DNA of 64,000 nucleotides from an uncultured Selenomonas sp. (GTDB taxonomy: Bacteria; Bacillota; Negativicutes; Selenomonadales; Selenomonadaceae): contig CAKPXP010000006.1 in the NCBI GenBank assembly GCA_934202005.1, forward strand, positions 35,123 through 99,122. The letters are read 5' to 3'. Numbering within the stretch: position 1 is the first letter of the stretch; each line of letters begins with the position of its first letter. The notes beneath the pieces were generated by a model. That model worked only from the letters and a program-made list of their open reading frames with translations. It was not told where the DNA came from and did not search any database. Made by a program: the position numbers and the translations under genes. Positions 55,794 through 64,000 of this stretch are shown piece by piece.

Positions 55794-57146
55794 ATGGACA
55801 TCGTGCCGATCCTCATGCAGCTCGTGCTCGTCGCGTTCCTCATTTTCATGAACGGTTTTTTCGTTGCGGCGGAGTTCTCCATCGTGAAGATCCGTCCGTC
55901 GCGCCTGGAGACGCTCATCCAGGAGGGGAACAAGCGCGCGGTTTACGCGAAAAAGCTCAGCGATCATCTCGACTCCTCGCTCTCGGTCACGCAGCTCGGC
56001 ATCACGCTCGCCTCCCTCGGCCTCGGCTGGGTCGGCGAGCCGGCCGTCGCGACGCTCATCCTGCCCGTCACGCAGGCGCTCGGACTCGCGGACGCCGTCG
56101 GGCACACCGTCGCGCTCGCGCTCGCGTTCGCCATCATCACGGGCGGCCATATCGTGCTCGGCGAGCTCACGCCGAAGACGATGGCCATCCAGAGCGTCGA
56201 GAAAATCGTGCTGACTGTCGCGCTGCCCATGCTCATCTTCGAGCGCGTCATGTATCCGTTCGTCTGGCTGCTCAACCATGTCGCGAACTGGGTCGCGCAC
56301 CGGCTCGGCTTCGAGACGGATGGCGACGGCGAGGAGGCGCACACGGAGGAGGAGATCCGCCTGCTCATGGAGGAGAGCTACAAGCAGGGGCTCATCGACG
56401 ACACGGAGGCGGACTTCGTCGACAACGTCTTTGACTTCACCGACCTCAATGTGCGCGAGATCATGACGCCGCGCACGGACATGGTCTGCCTCGACCTCAG
56501 CGATGATCTCGACACGAACCTCCATATCATCTTCGAGGAGCAGCTCACGCGCTATCCGCTCTGCAAGGAGGACAAGGATCATATCGTCGGCTTCCTGCAT
56601 GTCAAGGATCTCATGAAAGCGCTCTACACGACGCCGGGCCGCCGCGTGAGCCTGCGCCGTCTCGCGCGCAAGGCGCTCGTCGTGCCGGACAGCATGGATG
56701 TGAGCGTGCTCCTCAAGACCATGCAGAAAAAGCGCGCGCAGATGGCCATCGTCGTCGACGAGTACGGCGGCACGGCGGGCATGGTGACGCTCGAAGACAT
56801 CGTCGAGGAGATCGTCGGTGACATCCAGGACGAGTTTGACGAGGAGCGGCCGACCGCGGAGCAGCGCGCGCCGCGCATCTTCTCCGTCGACGCGAAGATG
56901 CTGCTCGAGGAGCTCGAGGACATCCTTGAGATCGACATCGACGACGTGGAGGTCGACTCTGTCGGCGGCTGGCTCTATGCCCAGCTCGGCACAGAGCCGC
57001 GCATCGGGCAGATGGCGGCCTACCGCGGACATATCTTCTACGTGGAGGAGATCGACGGCGTGCGCATCACGCGCGTGCGCATCCACCGCGCGGGCGACCT
57101 CGCGGAGGAGCATGACGAGATCGTGGGCATCGACGGAGCGTTTTGA
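55794..57146 (+). CDS. CNNM/CBS-domain transport or hemolysin-family protein
   Basis: The 450-residue protein has an N-terminal CNNM (DUF21) membrane domain of about four helices (1-200, with GFFVAAEFSIVKIRPSR and GHIVLGELTPKTMAIQ), two CBS domains (about 215-340, with REIMTPRTDMVCLD and DEYGGTAGMVTLEDIVEEIVGDI) and a CorC/HlyC domain at the C-terminus. Relatives handle magnesium or cobalt efflux. A GGGGGT site lies about 10 bp before the ATG. It begins 87 bp after the helicase gene; the intergenic region lacks a clear terminator. Confidence 0.94.
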   Translation: MDIVPILMQLVLVAFLIFMNGFFVAAEFSIVKIRPSRLETLIQEGNKRAVYAKKLSDHLDSSLSVTQLGITLASLGLGWVGEPAVATLILPVTQALGLADAVGHTVALALAFAIITGGHIVLGELTPKTMAIQSVEKIVLTVALPMLIFERVMYPFVWLLNHVANWVAHRLGFETDGDGEEAHTEEEIRLLMEESYKQGLIDDTEADFVDNVFDFTDLNVREIMTPRTDMVCLDLSDDLDTNLHIIFEEQLTRYPLCKEDKDHIVGFLHVKDLMKALYTTPGRRVSLRRLARKALVVPDSMDVSVLLKTMQKKRAQMAIVVDEYGGTAGMVTLEDIVEEIVGDIQDEFDEERPTAEQRAPRIFSVDAKMLLEELEDILEIDIDDVEVDSVGGWLYAQLGTEPRIGQMAAYRGHIFYVEEIDGVRITRVRIHRAGDLAEEHDEIVGIDGAF

Positions 57147-57277
57147 GGTGCCAAGCGTTTTCCGACGTTCCTTTTCACTTGGAAAGAATTTCTCTATCCA
57201 GACTAGGATTTTTCCCTTAAACAAGCTATAATGATAAAGATGGCGACAAAAGCGCGCCAGTCAAGGTGACCAAGCAA

Positions 57278-59188
57278 ATGATTCTGACACTCGAAAATTT
57301 CACGAAGAGCTACGGCGAGAAGCTGCTCTTCTCAGGCGTCGACCTCAGCCTCGCCGCGGGCGACAAGGTCGGTATCGTCGGCGTGAACGGCACGGGCAAG
57401 AGCACGTTCCTCAAGGCGGTCGCGGGGCTCATCCCCGTGGACGCGGGCACGCGCATCACGCAGAAAGGCCTGCGCATCGAGTACCTCGCGCAGGACAAAG
57501 TGTTCGATGCGGAAAAGACCGTGCTCACGGAGATGTTCCGCGGCGGCTCGCCGCTCATGCAGGCGCTCCGGGACTACGAGCTCGCGGCGGCGCGGCTCGC
57601 GCAGGCTCCTGACGATGAAGCCGCGCAGGCGTCTATCGCGCGCAGCACGGAGGCCATCGACGCCCACGACGGCTGGCAGCTCGAGAGCACGGCGAAAGCG
57701 GTGCTCACGCGGCTCGGCATCACGGATTTCACGGCGAAGGCGGGCACGCTCTCAGGCGGCCAGCAGAAGCGCCTCGCGCTCGCGACGGCGCTCGTGCAGC
57801 CCGCCGATCTGCTGCTGCTCGACGAGCCGACAAACCACCTCGACAGCGAGACGATCGCCTGGCTCGAGGAGTATCTCGCCGCGCGCAAGGGCGCGCTGCT
57901 CATGGTCACGCACGACCGCTATTTCCTCGATCACACGGCGACGCGCATTCTCGAACTCGACAAGGGCCGTTCCTACACGTACACGGGAAATTACTTCGCG
58001 TTCCTCGAGCAGAAAGCGGCGCGCATCGAGCGCGAGCAGGCGAGCGAGGCGAAGCGGCAGAATTTCCTCCGGAACGAGCTCAAGTGGCTGCGCCGCGGCG
58101 CACAGGCGCGCTCGACGAAGCAGAAAGCGCGCATCGCGCGCTACGAAACGGTGAAAAATGAGACGCCCGACCTCGACCGCGCGGCGGTGGAGATCGGTCT
58201 CAAGGGCAGCCGCCTCGGCCGCACGGTCATCGAGCTCGATCATGTGAGCTATGAGGCGGACGGGCGCACCATCGTACGGGACTTTTCCTATACGGTGCTG
58301 CGCCATGACCGCGCCGCCATCCTCGGCCGCAACGGCACGGGCAAGACGACGCTCCTGGACCTCATCGCGGGGCGCAGGACGCCGACGCGCGGCACGGTCA
58401 CCATCGGCCAGACGGTGAAGATCGGCTATTTCACGCAGCGTGCCGCAGAGATGGATGAGCGCCTGCGCGCCATCGAGTACATCGAGGAGGCGGCGCATGC
58501 CATCACCCTCGCGGACGGCTCGCGCATCAGCGCTTCGCAGCTCATGGAGCGGTTCCTGTTCCCCGGCAGCCTGCAATGGACGCCGATCGCGCGCCTCTCA
58601 GGCGGGGAGAAGCGCCGCCTCTACCTGCTGCGCATCCTCATGGAGGCGCCGAACGTGCTGCTGCTCGATGAGCCGACGAACGACCTCGACCTCGAGACGA
58701 TGGCGGTGCTCGAGCAGTTCATCGACGACTTCGACGGCGCGATCCTCTTCGTCTCGCACGACCGCTTCTTCGTCGACCGCCTCGCGGACAAGGTGTTCGT
58801 CTACGAGCCGGATGGCAGCCTGCGCATGTACCCGGGCGGCTATACCTACTACAAGGAAAAGGCGGCGGAGGAGCAGGCGGCGCTCCCCGCAGCTGCGGAG
58901 AAGCCTGCGCCCGCAGCGGAGAAAGCCGCCGCGCCGCGCGCGAAGACGCGCCCTGCAGCCCCAAAGCTCACGTTCAAGGAGCAGAGGGAATACGCGCAGA
59001 TCGAGGGCGTCATCGCGAGCAAGGAGGGCGAGCTCAAGGTCGTGCGCCTGCAGATGGAGCAGAATGCCTCTGACTACGGGCGGCTCGCGGAGCTCGGACG
59101 CGAGGAGCAGCGCCTCGCGTCCGAGCTTGACGGCCTCATGGAACGCTGGGCGTACCTCGAGGAGATCGCCGAGGCGCAGCAGGACTAG
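57278..59188 (+). CDS. ABC-F family ATPase (Uup-like)
   Basis: ABC-F proteins bind the ribosome E site and relieve stalls. The 636-residue protein has two ATPase domains: Walker A GVNGTGKST with LSGGQQKR and LLLDEPTNHLD, then Walker A GRNGTGKTT with LSGGEKRR and LLLDEPTNDLD. The linker between them is the P-site tRNA-interacting motif (LRNELKWLRRGAQARSTKQ). A C-terminal coiled coil (about 565-636) follows an Ala/Pro-rich stretch, as in Uup. ATG 57278 is 9 bp after AAGGTG. No membrane segment is present. A possible -10 (TATAAT 57227-57232) lies upstream with a poor -35. Confidence 0.92.
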   Translation: MILTLENFTKSYGEKLLFSGVDLSLAAGDKVGIVGVNGTGKSTFLKAVAGLIPVDAGTRITQKGLRIEYLAQDKVFDAEKTVLTEMFRGGSPLMQALRDYELAAARLAQAPDDEAAQASIARSTEAIDAHDGWQLESTAKAVLTRLGITDFTAKAGTLSGGQQKRLALATALVQPADLLLLDEPTNHLDSETIAWLEEYLAARKGALLMVTHDRYFLDHTATRILELDKGRSYTYTGNYFAFLEQKAARIEREQASEAKRQNFLRNELKWLRRGAQARSTKQKARIARYETVKNETPDLDRAAVEIGLKGSRLGRTVIELDHVSYEADGRTIVRDFSYTVLRHDRAAILGRNGTGKTTLLDLIAGRRTPTRGTVTIGQTVKIGYFTQRAAEMDERLRAIEYIEEAAHAITLADGSRISASQLMERFLFPGSLQWTPIARLSGGEKRRLYLLRILMEAPNVLLLDEPTNDLDLETMAVLEQFIDDFDGAILFVSHDRFFVDRLADKVFVYEPDGSLRMYPGGYTYYKEKAAEEQAALPAAAEKPAPAAEKAAAPRAKTRPAAPKLTFKEQREYAQIEGVIASKEGELKVVRLQMEQNASDYGRLAELGREEQRLASELDGLMERWAYLEEIAEAQQD

Positions 59189-59314
59189 CAGAATTCAGCG
59201 AGATGGATGTTCCCGGGACCTCCCGGGATGCCGATAGAGCGCCGACAGGCGTCTGCCATGATGGCGCGGACACATATACCCATACACACATACAAGGGAA
59301 AAGGAGAATGTATC

Positions 59315-60604
59315 ATGTCGTTTGACAAGAACCAGTTCGAGGGCATCCTCAAGGATTTCACGATCGACAGCGATGAGCTCAAGACCATCGCGGCTGATTT
59401 CCGCTACGATCTCAAGAAGGGGCTCAAGGATTCCGCGGAGAGCTCGCTCAAGATGCTCAAGTCATACATCGGCCTGCCGACGCGCCAGGAAAAGGGCGAG
59501 TATCTCGCGCTCGACTTCGGCGGCACGAACGTGCGCGTGCTGCTCATCCGCCTCGAGGGCGACGGGAAGTTCGAGGTGCTCCGCAAGGTCGCGAAGCCGC
59601 TCGTCGTGCCCGGTTCCTATAACTACATCGCCGCGGACGCCACGGCGGAGCAGATGTTCGACTTCATCGCCGGTCTCGTAGAGGAGGCCGTGGAGGGCGA
59701 CCATGCGAAGCAGTATTTCCTCGGCCATACGTTCTCCTTCCCCTCATCGCAGACGAACCTCTACAACGCGAAGCTCATCACCTGGACGAAAGAGTTCGCG
59801 ACGCCGGGCGTCGAGGGCGAGGTCGTCAACGACCTGCTCAAGGCGGCGCTCCACCGCAAGGGTCTCGACAACGTCGAGCCGACGGCCGTCATCAACGACA
59901 CGGTCGCTGTCCAGCTCGCGGCCGCCTACAAGCATGACAACGTGAACATCGGCTGCATCTACGCGACGGGTCACAACACCTGCTATCTCGAGCCGTTCGC
60001 GGATAAGGCGGAGCAGCCGATGATCCTGAATCTTGAGTCGGGCGGCTTCAACCGCCTCGCGCCGGGCCGGTTCGATGTCGCGCTTGACGAGCGTTCCGAA
60101 AAGCCGGGCGAGCAGCGCCTCGAGAAAATGGTCTCGGGCCGTTATATGGGCGAGCTCTTCGGCATGGCGCTCGCGGAGCTCCTCGGCGAAGCCGGCAAGG
60201 AATACGGCTTCACGAGCATCGACATGTCCGCCATCATGGAGGACGAGAGCGAGGATTGCGCCGCCATCCGCGCGCTCGTCGCGAAGAGGACGGGCCGCGA
60301 CATCGCGGCGGCGGACGCCTCGCTCGTGCAGGATCTCGTGCTGCGCATCGTGAACCGCTCGGCGCGCCTCGTGGCCGCGAGCTTCGTCGGCATCCTCTGG
60401 CAGCTTGAGGGCGAGGGAATCGAGCAGCCGCAGACCATCGCCGTCGACGGCTCCGTCTACGAGAAGATGCCGCACGCGAAGGAGAACCTCGAAAAAGGTC
60501 TCTCCGAGCTCCTCGGCACAGACGCGGCCAAGGTCGAGACCGTCCTCGAGAACGGCGGCTCGGGCCTCGGCGCCGCCATCGCGGCAGCGGTGAGCCAGAA
60601 CTGA
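59315..60604 (+). CDS. Eukaryote-type hexokinase
   Basis: The 429-residue protein is a hexokinase of the eukaryotic fold-family (Hexokinase_1/_2), not the bacterial ROK or Glk type. It has phosphate-1 loop LDFGGTNVR (66-74), the sugar-binding signature LGHTFSFPSSQ (136-146), catalytic Asp195 in VINDTVAVQ, and the second-lobe motifs NLESGGF and DVALDERS-KPGEQRLEKMVSGRYMGEL. These align segment by segment with yeast and animal enzymes. It would phosphorylate hexoses in the cytosol using ATP. AAAGGAG precedes ATG 59315. Single-copy single-lobe length. Confidence 0.93.
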   Translation: MSFDKNQFEGILKDFTIDSDELKTIAADFRYDLKKGLKDSAESSLKMLKSYIGLPTRQEKGEYLALDFGGTNVRVLLIRLEGDGKFEVLRKVAKPLVVPGSYNYIAADATAEQMFDFIAGLVEEAVEGDHAKQYFLGHTFSFPSSQTNLYNAKLITWTKEFATPGVEGEVVNDLLKAALHRKGLDNVEPTAVINDTVAVQLAAAYKHDNVNIGCIYATGHNTCYLEPFADKAEQPMILNLESGGFNRLAPGRFDVALDERSEKPGEQRLEKMVSGRYMGELFGMALAELLGEAGKEYGFTSIDMSAIMEDESEDCAAIRALVAKRTGRDIAAADASLVQDLVLRIVNRSARLVAASFVGILWQLEGEGIEQPQTIAVDGSVYEKMPHAKENLEKGLSELLGTDAAKVETVLENGGSGLGAAIAAAVSQN

Positions 60605-60716
60605 GCTGCGCCGCAGAACGCAAAACAACATGGGAAACGCGAATGACCTCAGGCGCGGCAAGGCACGGCGCGGAACGAGGACAGAGGCATTTCCATAAGT
60701 AAGGATCAGAAACCGT

Positions 60717-62096
60717 ATGGAACAGTCACAAGCGCTTCAGGAAAATCTTTCTCAGCACCTCGCGATGACGATGAAGATGCAGCAGGCCATCAAGATCCTG
60801 CAGCTCTCCGCGCAAGACCTCCGCGGCGTCATTGAGAAGGAATACCTCGAGAATCCCGCGCTCGAAATCGACTATGACCGTGCGGTTTCTTTTGCTGAGA
60901 CGGGCAAGAGCGAGCAGGCGTACCGCGCGGAGGATATCTCGGCGCTCGCCGCCTATCTCGGCGGCTCCGGCCGTGGGGACGAGGCGGGAACCGCCGAGGC
61001 GGAGCAGAATCCCGTCCTCGCGCGCCCCGCGAGCCGCACCCTTGAGGAGGAGCTCATGGAGCAGGCCGTGTTCGCCTATCCGGCGGGCAGGGAACGGGAG
61101 CGCGCCGTTGCCGTCTTCCTCATCGGCTCCCTCGACGGGAGCGGCTATCTGCGGGTGCCGCTCGCGGAGGCGGCGCGCGCGACGCAGGTGAGCGAGGCGG
61201 AGGCCGAGGCGGTGCTCAAGGTCCTCCAGACCTTCGAGCCCGCGGGTATCGGCGCGCGTGACCTCGCGGAGTGCCTGCGCCTGCAGGCTGTGCGGCGCGG
61301 CATCTACGAGGGGATCGTCGCGCGTCTCATCGACCGCCATCTCGACGCGATCGCCGCGGGCGAGGTCAAGCAGATCACAGCCGCGGAGGGCGTGCGCCCC
61401 GCGGACGTGCAGCTCGCCGTCGACATCATCCGCACGCTGAACCCGAAGCCGGGAGCGGCCTACGGCGCGGAGACGCCCGGCTACATCACGCCGGATGTCA
61501 TCGTGCGCCGTCAGGGCAGCGGCTACCGCGTCGAGCTCAATGACGAGGGCGTGCCGCAGCTGCGCATCTCGAAGCTCTACCAGCATGCGGAGGGGCTCGA
61601 CAGCGAGACGCAGGCCTACATCAGCGGGCGCTTCCGCGCGGCGCTCTGGCTCATCAAGAGCATCGAGAGCCGCCGCACAACCATCCGCCGCGTCGTCGAG
61701 GAGATCGTGCGCCGCCAGCGCGCCTGCATCGAGCAGGGGCCGGCGGCCCTCGTCCCCATGACGATGCAGGAGGTCGCGGACGCCATCGGCGTGCACGAGT
61801 CGACGGTGAGCCGCGCGGCCGCGGGAAAATACGTCGAGCTGCCGCGCGGCATCGTGCCGATGAAGTCGTTCTTCACCGCGAACCTCGCCGCCGGCGGCGC
61901 CGCGGCATACAGCGCCGTGCAGGTCAAGTGCGAGCTCGCGGCGCTCATCGAGGGGGAGAATCCCGCCAAGCCGCTCTCCGACGCGAAGCTCGCGAAGCTC
62001 CTCGAGGAACGCGGCTGCGCCGTCTCACGGCGCACCGTCGTCAAGTACCGCGAGCAGCTCGGCTACGCGTCCAGCGTCAAGCGCAAACGTTACTGA
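60717..62096 (+). CDS. rpoN: RNA polymerase sigma-54 factor
   Basis: RpoN directs RNA polymerase to -24/-12 promoters that need enhancer-binding ATPases. The 459-residue protein has a Gln/Leu-rich region I (MTMKMQQAIKILQLSAQDLRG), the core-binding domain, the helix-turn-helix (DAIGVHESTVSRAAAGKYVELPRG) and a C-terminal RpoN box that reads SRRTVVKYREQLG (consensus ARRTVAKYRE). AAGGAT is about 10 bp upstream of the ATG. A strong terminator follows. No -24/-12 promoter was convincingly found elsewhere in the window. Confidence 0.97.
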   Translation: MEQSQALQENLSQHLAMTMKMQQAIKILQLSAQDLRGVIEKEYLENPALEIDYDRAVSFAETGKSEQAYRAEDISALAAYLGGSGRGDEAGTAEAEQNPVLARPASRTLEEELMEQAVFAYPAGRERERAVAVFLIGSLDGSGYLRVPLAEAARATQVSEAEAEAVLKVLQTFEPAGIGARDLAECLRLQAVRRGIYEGIVARLIDRHLDAIAAGEVKQITAAEGVRPADVQLAVDIIRTLNPKPGAAYGAETPGYITPDVIVRRQGSGYRVELNDEGVPQLRISKLYQHAEGLDSETQAYISGRFRAALWLIKSIESRRTTIRRVVEEIVRRQRACIEQGPAALVPMTMQEVADAIGVHESTVSRAAAGKYVELPRGIVPMKSFFTANLAAGGAAAYSAVQVKCELAALIEGENPAKPLSDAKLAKLLEERGCAVSRRTVVKYREQLGYASSVKRKRY

Positions 62097-62130
62097 ATAT
62101 ATATCCTGCGAACATAATCGCTGCTCCCTG

Positions 62131-62170
62131 TGCAGCCGCTGAGTACCCTATGCTCGGCGGCTGCATTTTT
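62131..62170 (+). terminator. Terminator after rpoN
   Basis: TGCAGCCGC (62131-62139) pairs with GCGGCTGCA (62157-62165), then TTTTT. Confidence 0.9.
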
Positions 62171-62329
62171 ATACCATCTGGATGGAGATGCGGCACGCAA
62201 TCCCGCGTTTTGTGGATGGAATCGACGGGCGGGAGGAACCACGATTGTTATTCTTTTCACTTATTATTATCTGGTTTACACAATAGATAGGATAAAACAA
62301 TTATATTTTGCAAAAGTGTAAAATTTTGC

Positions 62330-62357
62330 TTGCAAAAAAAGCCAAATGTGCTAATAT
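62330..62357 (+). promoter_or_regulatory. Promoter of the NADH dehydrogenase gene, in A/T-rich region
   Basis: TTGCAA (62330-62335), 16-bp spacer, TAATAT (62352-62357). An inverted GCAAAA/TTTTGC pair (about 62310-62330) overlaps the -35 side and could be an operator. The region from 62171 to 62330 is A/T-rich and has no gene. Confidence 0.65.
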
Positions 62358-62402
62358 AGGGTTCGTTGAGAGACATACAAGCCAATCAGAACGCATCGGC
62401 AG

Positions 62403-62468
62403 CTGCAATTCTTGCAGGAGGGGCGTCGGTGCACTGGGAAATTCGCTGAGAAGATCAGCGTTTCTTTT
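62403..62468 (+). promoter_or_regulatory. Attenuator-like leader of ndh
   Basis: CTGCAA (62403-62408) pairs with TTGCAG (62412-62417). Downstream CGCTGA (62444-62449) pairs with TCAGCG (62455-62460), then TTTCTTTT. Between them an AGGAGGGG site precedes GTG 62429, which would read a six-residue peptide (MHWEIR) ending at TGA 62447-62449 inside the terminator arm. This suggests transcription attenuation of ndh. Confidence 0.45.
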
Positions 62469-62515
62469 CCCGGAGGAAAGTTACAAAATTCACGAAAGCC
62501 AGGGAGATGTTATTC

Positions 62516-63772
62516 ATGTCAGAGAAGAAACCGCATGTTGTGATCGTTGGCGCCGGATTCGGCGGGATCAAGCTCGCGCAGACGCTCGCAAAGGAGGATG
62601 TAGAGATCACGCTGGTGGATCGTCACAATTTTCACCTGTTCCAGCCGCTCCTCTATCAGGTTTCGACCGCTATCCTCTCCGAGGATGAGATTGCGTACCC
62701 GGTGCGCGCCTATTTCCGCAAGAACCAGAATGTCGAGTTCTTTATGGCGAAGGCGCAGGGCGTCGATCAGGCGCGGCGCGTGCTGCTTACGAATCACGGT
62801 GAGATTCCCTATGACTATCTCGTGCTCGCGGCAGGCTCCACGACGAACTTCTTCGGCATGGAGACGGTCGAGCGCAATTCCTATGGCATGAAGACATTGC
62901 AGGAGGCGCTGCACATCCGCAACCATGTGCTCCACATGTTCGAACGTGCGAACAAGCGCGAGGACAGCGAGGAGGAGCGCCGCCGCATGCTCACGTTCGT
63001 CGTCGTCGGCGGCGGTCCAACGGGCATCGAGGAGGCGGGCGCCATCGCGGAACTCGTCGACATCCAGCGCAAGGAGTTCCACCGCCTCGACTTCAGCGAG
63101 GTCAGCGTCAAACTCATCGAGGCGACGGGTCATGTGCTGCCGATGCTCACGCAGGACATGCAGGACGAGGTCATCCATGTGCTTGAGAAAAAGGGCGTCG
63201 AGGTGCTGCTCAACACGCAGGTCGTCGACAATGACGGCAACACGCTGCACCTCAAGGACGGTTCCTCCATCCCGACGAAAACCGTCATCTGGGCGGCCGG
63301 CGTCAAGGCTGTGCCGTTCATCGCGAACTGCGGCGGCGAGGTCGACCGCGGCGGCCGCATCATCGTTGACGAGCATCTGCGCGTCGAGGGCAGCGACCGC
63401 GTGTTCGCCATCGGCGACTGCGCGCATTTCCAGCATGGCACGGAGCGCCCGCTCGCGACGGTCGCGCCCGTCGCCACGCAGGGCGCGCTCGTCTGCGCGC
63501 GCAACATCGTGCATCTCCTGCACGGCGAGACGCAGCTCGAGACATTCCAATACAAGGACATGGGCACGATGGCGACCATCGGCCGCGGCCGCGCCGTCAT
63601 CGAGAACGGCAGCTTCAAGATGAAAGGCATCCTCGCCTGGTTCGCCTGGATGTTCGTCCATCTCCTCCGCCTCTCCGGCGCGCATACGAACATCACCGTC
63701 TGCCTCAAGTGGTTCTGGAACTTTGTCTCCGGTCTGCGTCTCGGCCGCATCATTACGAACATTGAGCTTTGA
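62516..63772 (+). CDS. ndh: Type II NADH dehydrogenase (NDH-2)
   Basis: NDH-2 transfers electrons from NADH to membrane quinone without proton pumping. The 418-residue flavoprotein has the FAD loop VIVGAGFGGIKLA, the NADH-binding loop VVVGGGPTGIEEAG, and the second FAD motif VFAIGDCAHF, followed by the typical quinone-side segment ATVAPVATQGA. A C-terminal amphipathic or hydrophobic stretch (about 370-400) would anchor it to the membrane. ATG 62516 is preferred: the upstream ATG 62507 is only a couple of bases from the GGGAG site. A terminator follows at 63786. Confidence 0.95.
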   Translation: MSEKKPHVVIVGAGFGGIKLAQTLAKEDVEITLVDRHNFHLFQPLLYQVSTAILSEDEIAYPVRAYFRKNQNVEFFMAKAQGVDQARRVLLTNHGEIPYDYLVLAAGSTTNFFGMETVERNSYGMKTLQEALHIRNHVLHMFERANKREDSEEERRRMLTFVVVGGGPTGIEEAGAIAELVDIQRKEFHRLDFSEVSVKLIEATGHVLPMLTQDMQDEVIHVLEKKGVEVLLNTQVVDNDGNTLHLKDGSSIPTKTVIWAAGVKAVPFIANCGGEVDRGGRIIVDEHLRVEGSDRVFAIGDCAHFQHGTERPLATVAPVATQGALVCARNIVHLLHGETQLETFQYKDMGTMATIGRGRAVIENGSFKMKGILAWFAWMFVHLLRLSGAHTNITVCLKWFWNFVSGLRLGRIITNIEL

Positions 63773-63785
63773 GCGATCTTCTCTG

Positions 63786-63825
63786 AAAAACCTCGGTACA
63801 GCTTTGGCTGCGTTGAGGTTTTTTT
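63786..63825 (+). terminator. Terminator after ndh
   Basis: AAAAACCTC (63786-63794) pairs with GAGGTTTTT (63815-63823), followed by further T. Confidence 0.85.
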
Positions 63826-63846
63826 GTAGAAAATATGAAAAAATCC

Positions 63847-63875
63847 TTGACAGAGAGCATCGAACCGTGTAATAT
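63847..63875 (+). promoter_or_regulatory. Strong promoter P1 facing out of the window
   Basis: TTGACA (63847-63852), 17-bp spacer, TAATAT (63870-63875). It is one of two tandem near-consensus promoters typical of stable RNA operons. The downstream gene is outside the window. Confidence 0.75.
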
Positions 63876-63972
63876 ATTACGAGTCGGCGGCAGGCAGCCA
63901 CGAGCGCAAAAGCCGCCGGCAGACGAATCCCAGACGGCGCTGAGAGCTTGCGAAAATAAATTCAAAAAGTTC

Positions 63973-64000
63973 TTGACAAGCCGAAACGGATGAGGTAATA
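63973..64000 (+). promoter_or_regulatory. Strong promoter P2 at the window edge (truncated)
   Basis: TTGACA (63973-63978), 17-bp spacer, then TAATA (63996-64000) cut by the window end. It repeats the design of P1 126 bp upstream. Confidence 0.65.

Overview
The window is a GC-rich, gene-dense stretch of chromosome that looks like a Gram-negative Firmicute of the Negativicutes, most likely a Selenomonas/Mitsuokella-type member of the Selenomonadaceae. This placement is inferred from gene content; no 16S gene is present. The evidence is Firmicute gene order (ywiB-argS-rpoE-pyrG; mfd-yabN-divIC-yabR-tilS-hpt-ftsH-coaX), an Ile T-box, RNA polymerase delta subunit, csaB with its DUF5693 partner, and a eukaryote-like hexokinase, all with very GC-rich codon use. 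Nearly every gene is on the + strand. The single clear exception is a diaminopimelate-decarboxylase-like gene at 49.8-51.1 kb.

Layout. 0-11 kb: the 3' part of secA, prfB, a DUF2993 protein, DUF5693 and csaB (envelope pyruvylation), then ftsE-ftsX-M23 peptidase-ctpA (division-linked wall hydrolysis and proteolysis). 11-13.7 kb: a decayed locus with a transporter remnant and a PucR-type regulator carrying a frameshift and a stop, then a small exported protein. 13.7-15.8 kb: ammonium transporter and PII protein behind a leader with two terminator hairpins. 16-20 kb: receiver-CheX fusion, CheX and a chemoreceptor. 20-25 kb: DUF1934, argS, rpoE, pyrG and a zinc-ribbon protein. 25-41.7 kb: the long housekeeping cluster mfd to ftsH, then birA, coaX, dusB and an M18 aminopeptidase. 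The sporulation genes normally found in this cluster (yabP, yabQ, spoIIE, spoVT) are absent. 41.8-47.4 kb: Ile T-box and a type-2 ileS, a CsoR-like metal sensor and a FAD-dependent oxidoreductase. 47.4-49.5 kb: a second ammonium transporter, fused to its own PII domain. 51-64 kb: DUF1232, topB, a DEAD-box helicase, a CNNM/CBS protein, an ABC-F protein, hexokinase, rpoN and NADH dehydrogenase type II. The window ends in two tandem strong promoters that point out of it.

The most interesting signals are non-coding. (1) Both ammonium-transporter leaders carry the same small device, three copies in all: a hairpin with a six-base loop of the form A-A-N-G-G-(A/C), whose 3' arm is also the 5' arm of an intrinsic terminator. 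This is the architecture expected of ANTAR-type RNA-binding antitermination, although no ANTAR protein is encoded here and only one convincing loop is seen per terminator. (2) A 166-185 bp structured dispersed repeat with inverted ends (16.0 and 24.4 kb, with end-only relics at 24.57 and 49.71 kb) keeps its fold while its central hairpin sequence changes. (3) A second, shorter repeat follows three terminators (7.2, 37.4 and 45.8 kb). (4) Several other genes (ndh, lysA) also have terminator-like hairpins between promoter and start codon, so transcription attenuation seems common in this genome.

All positions, motifs and hairpins were read by eye from the sequence. Family names rest on recognised motifs, and no database search was run.
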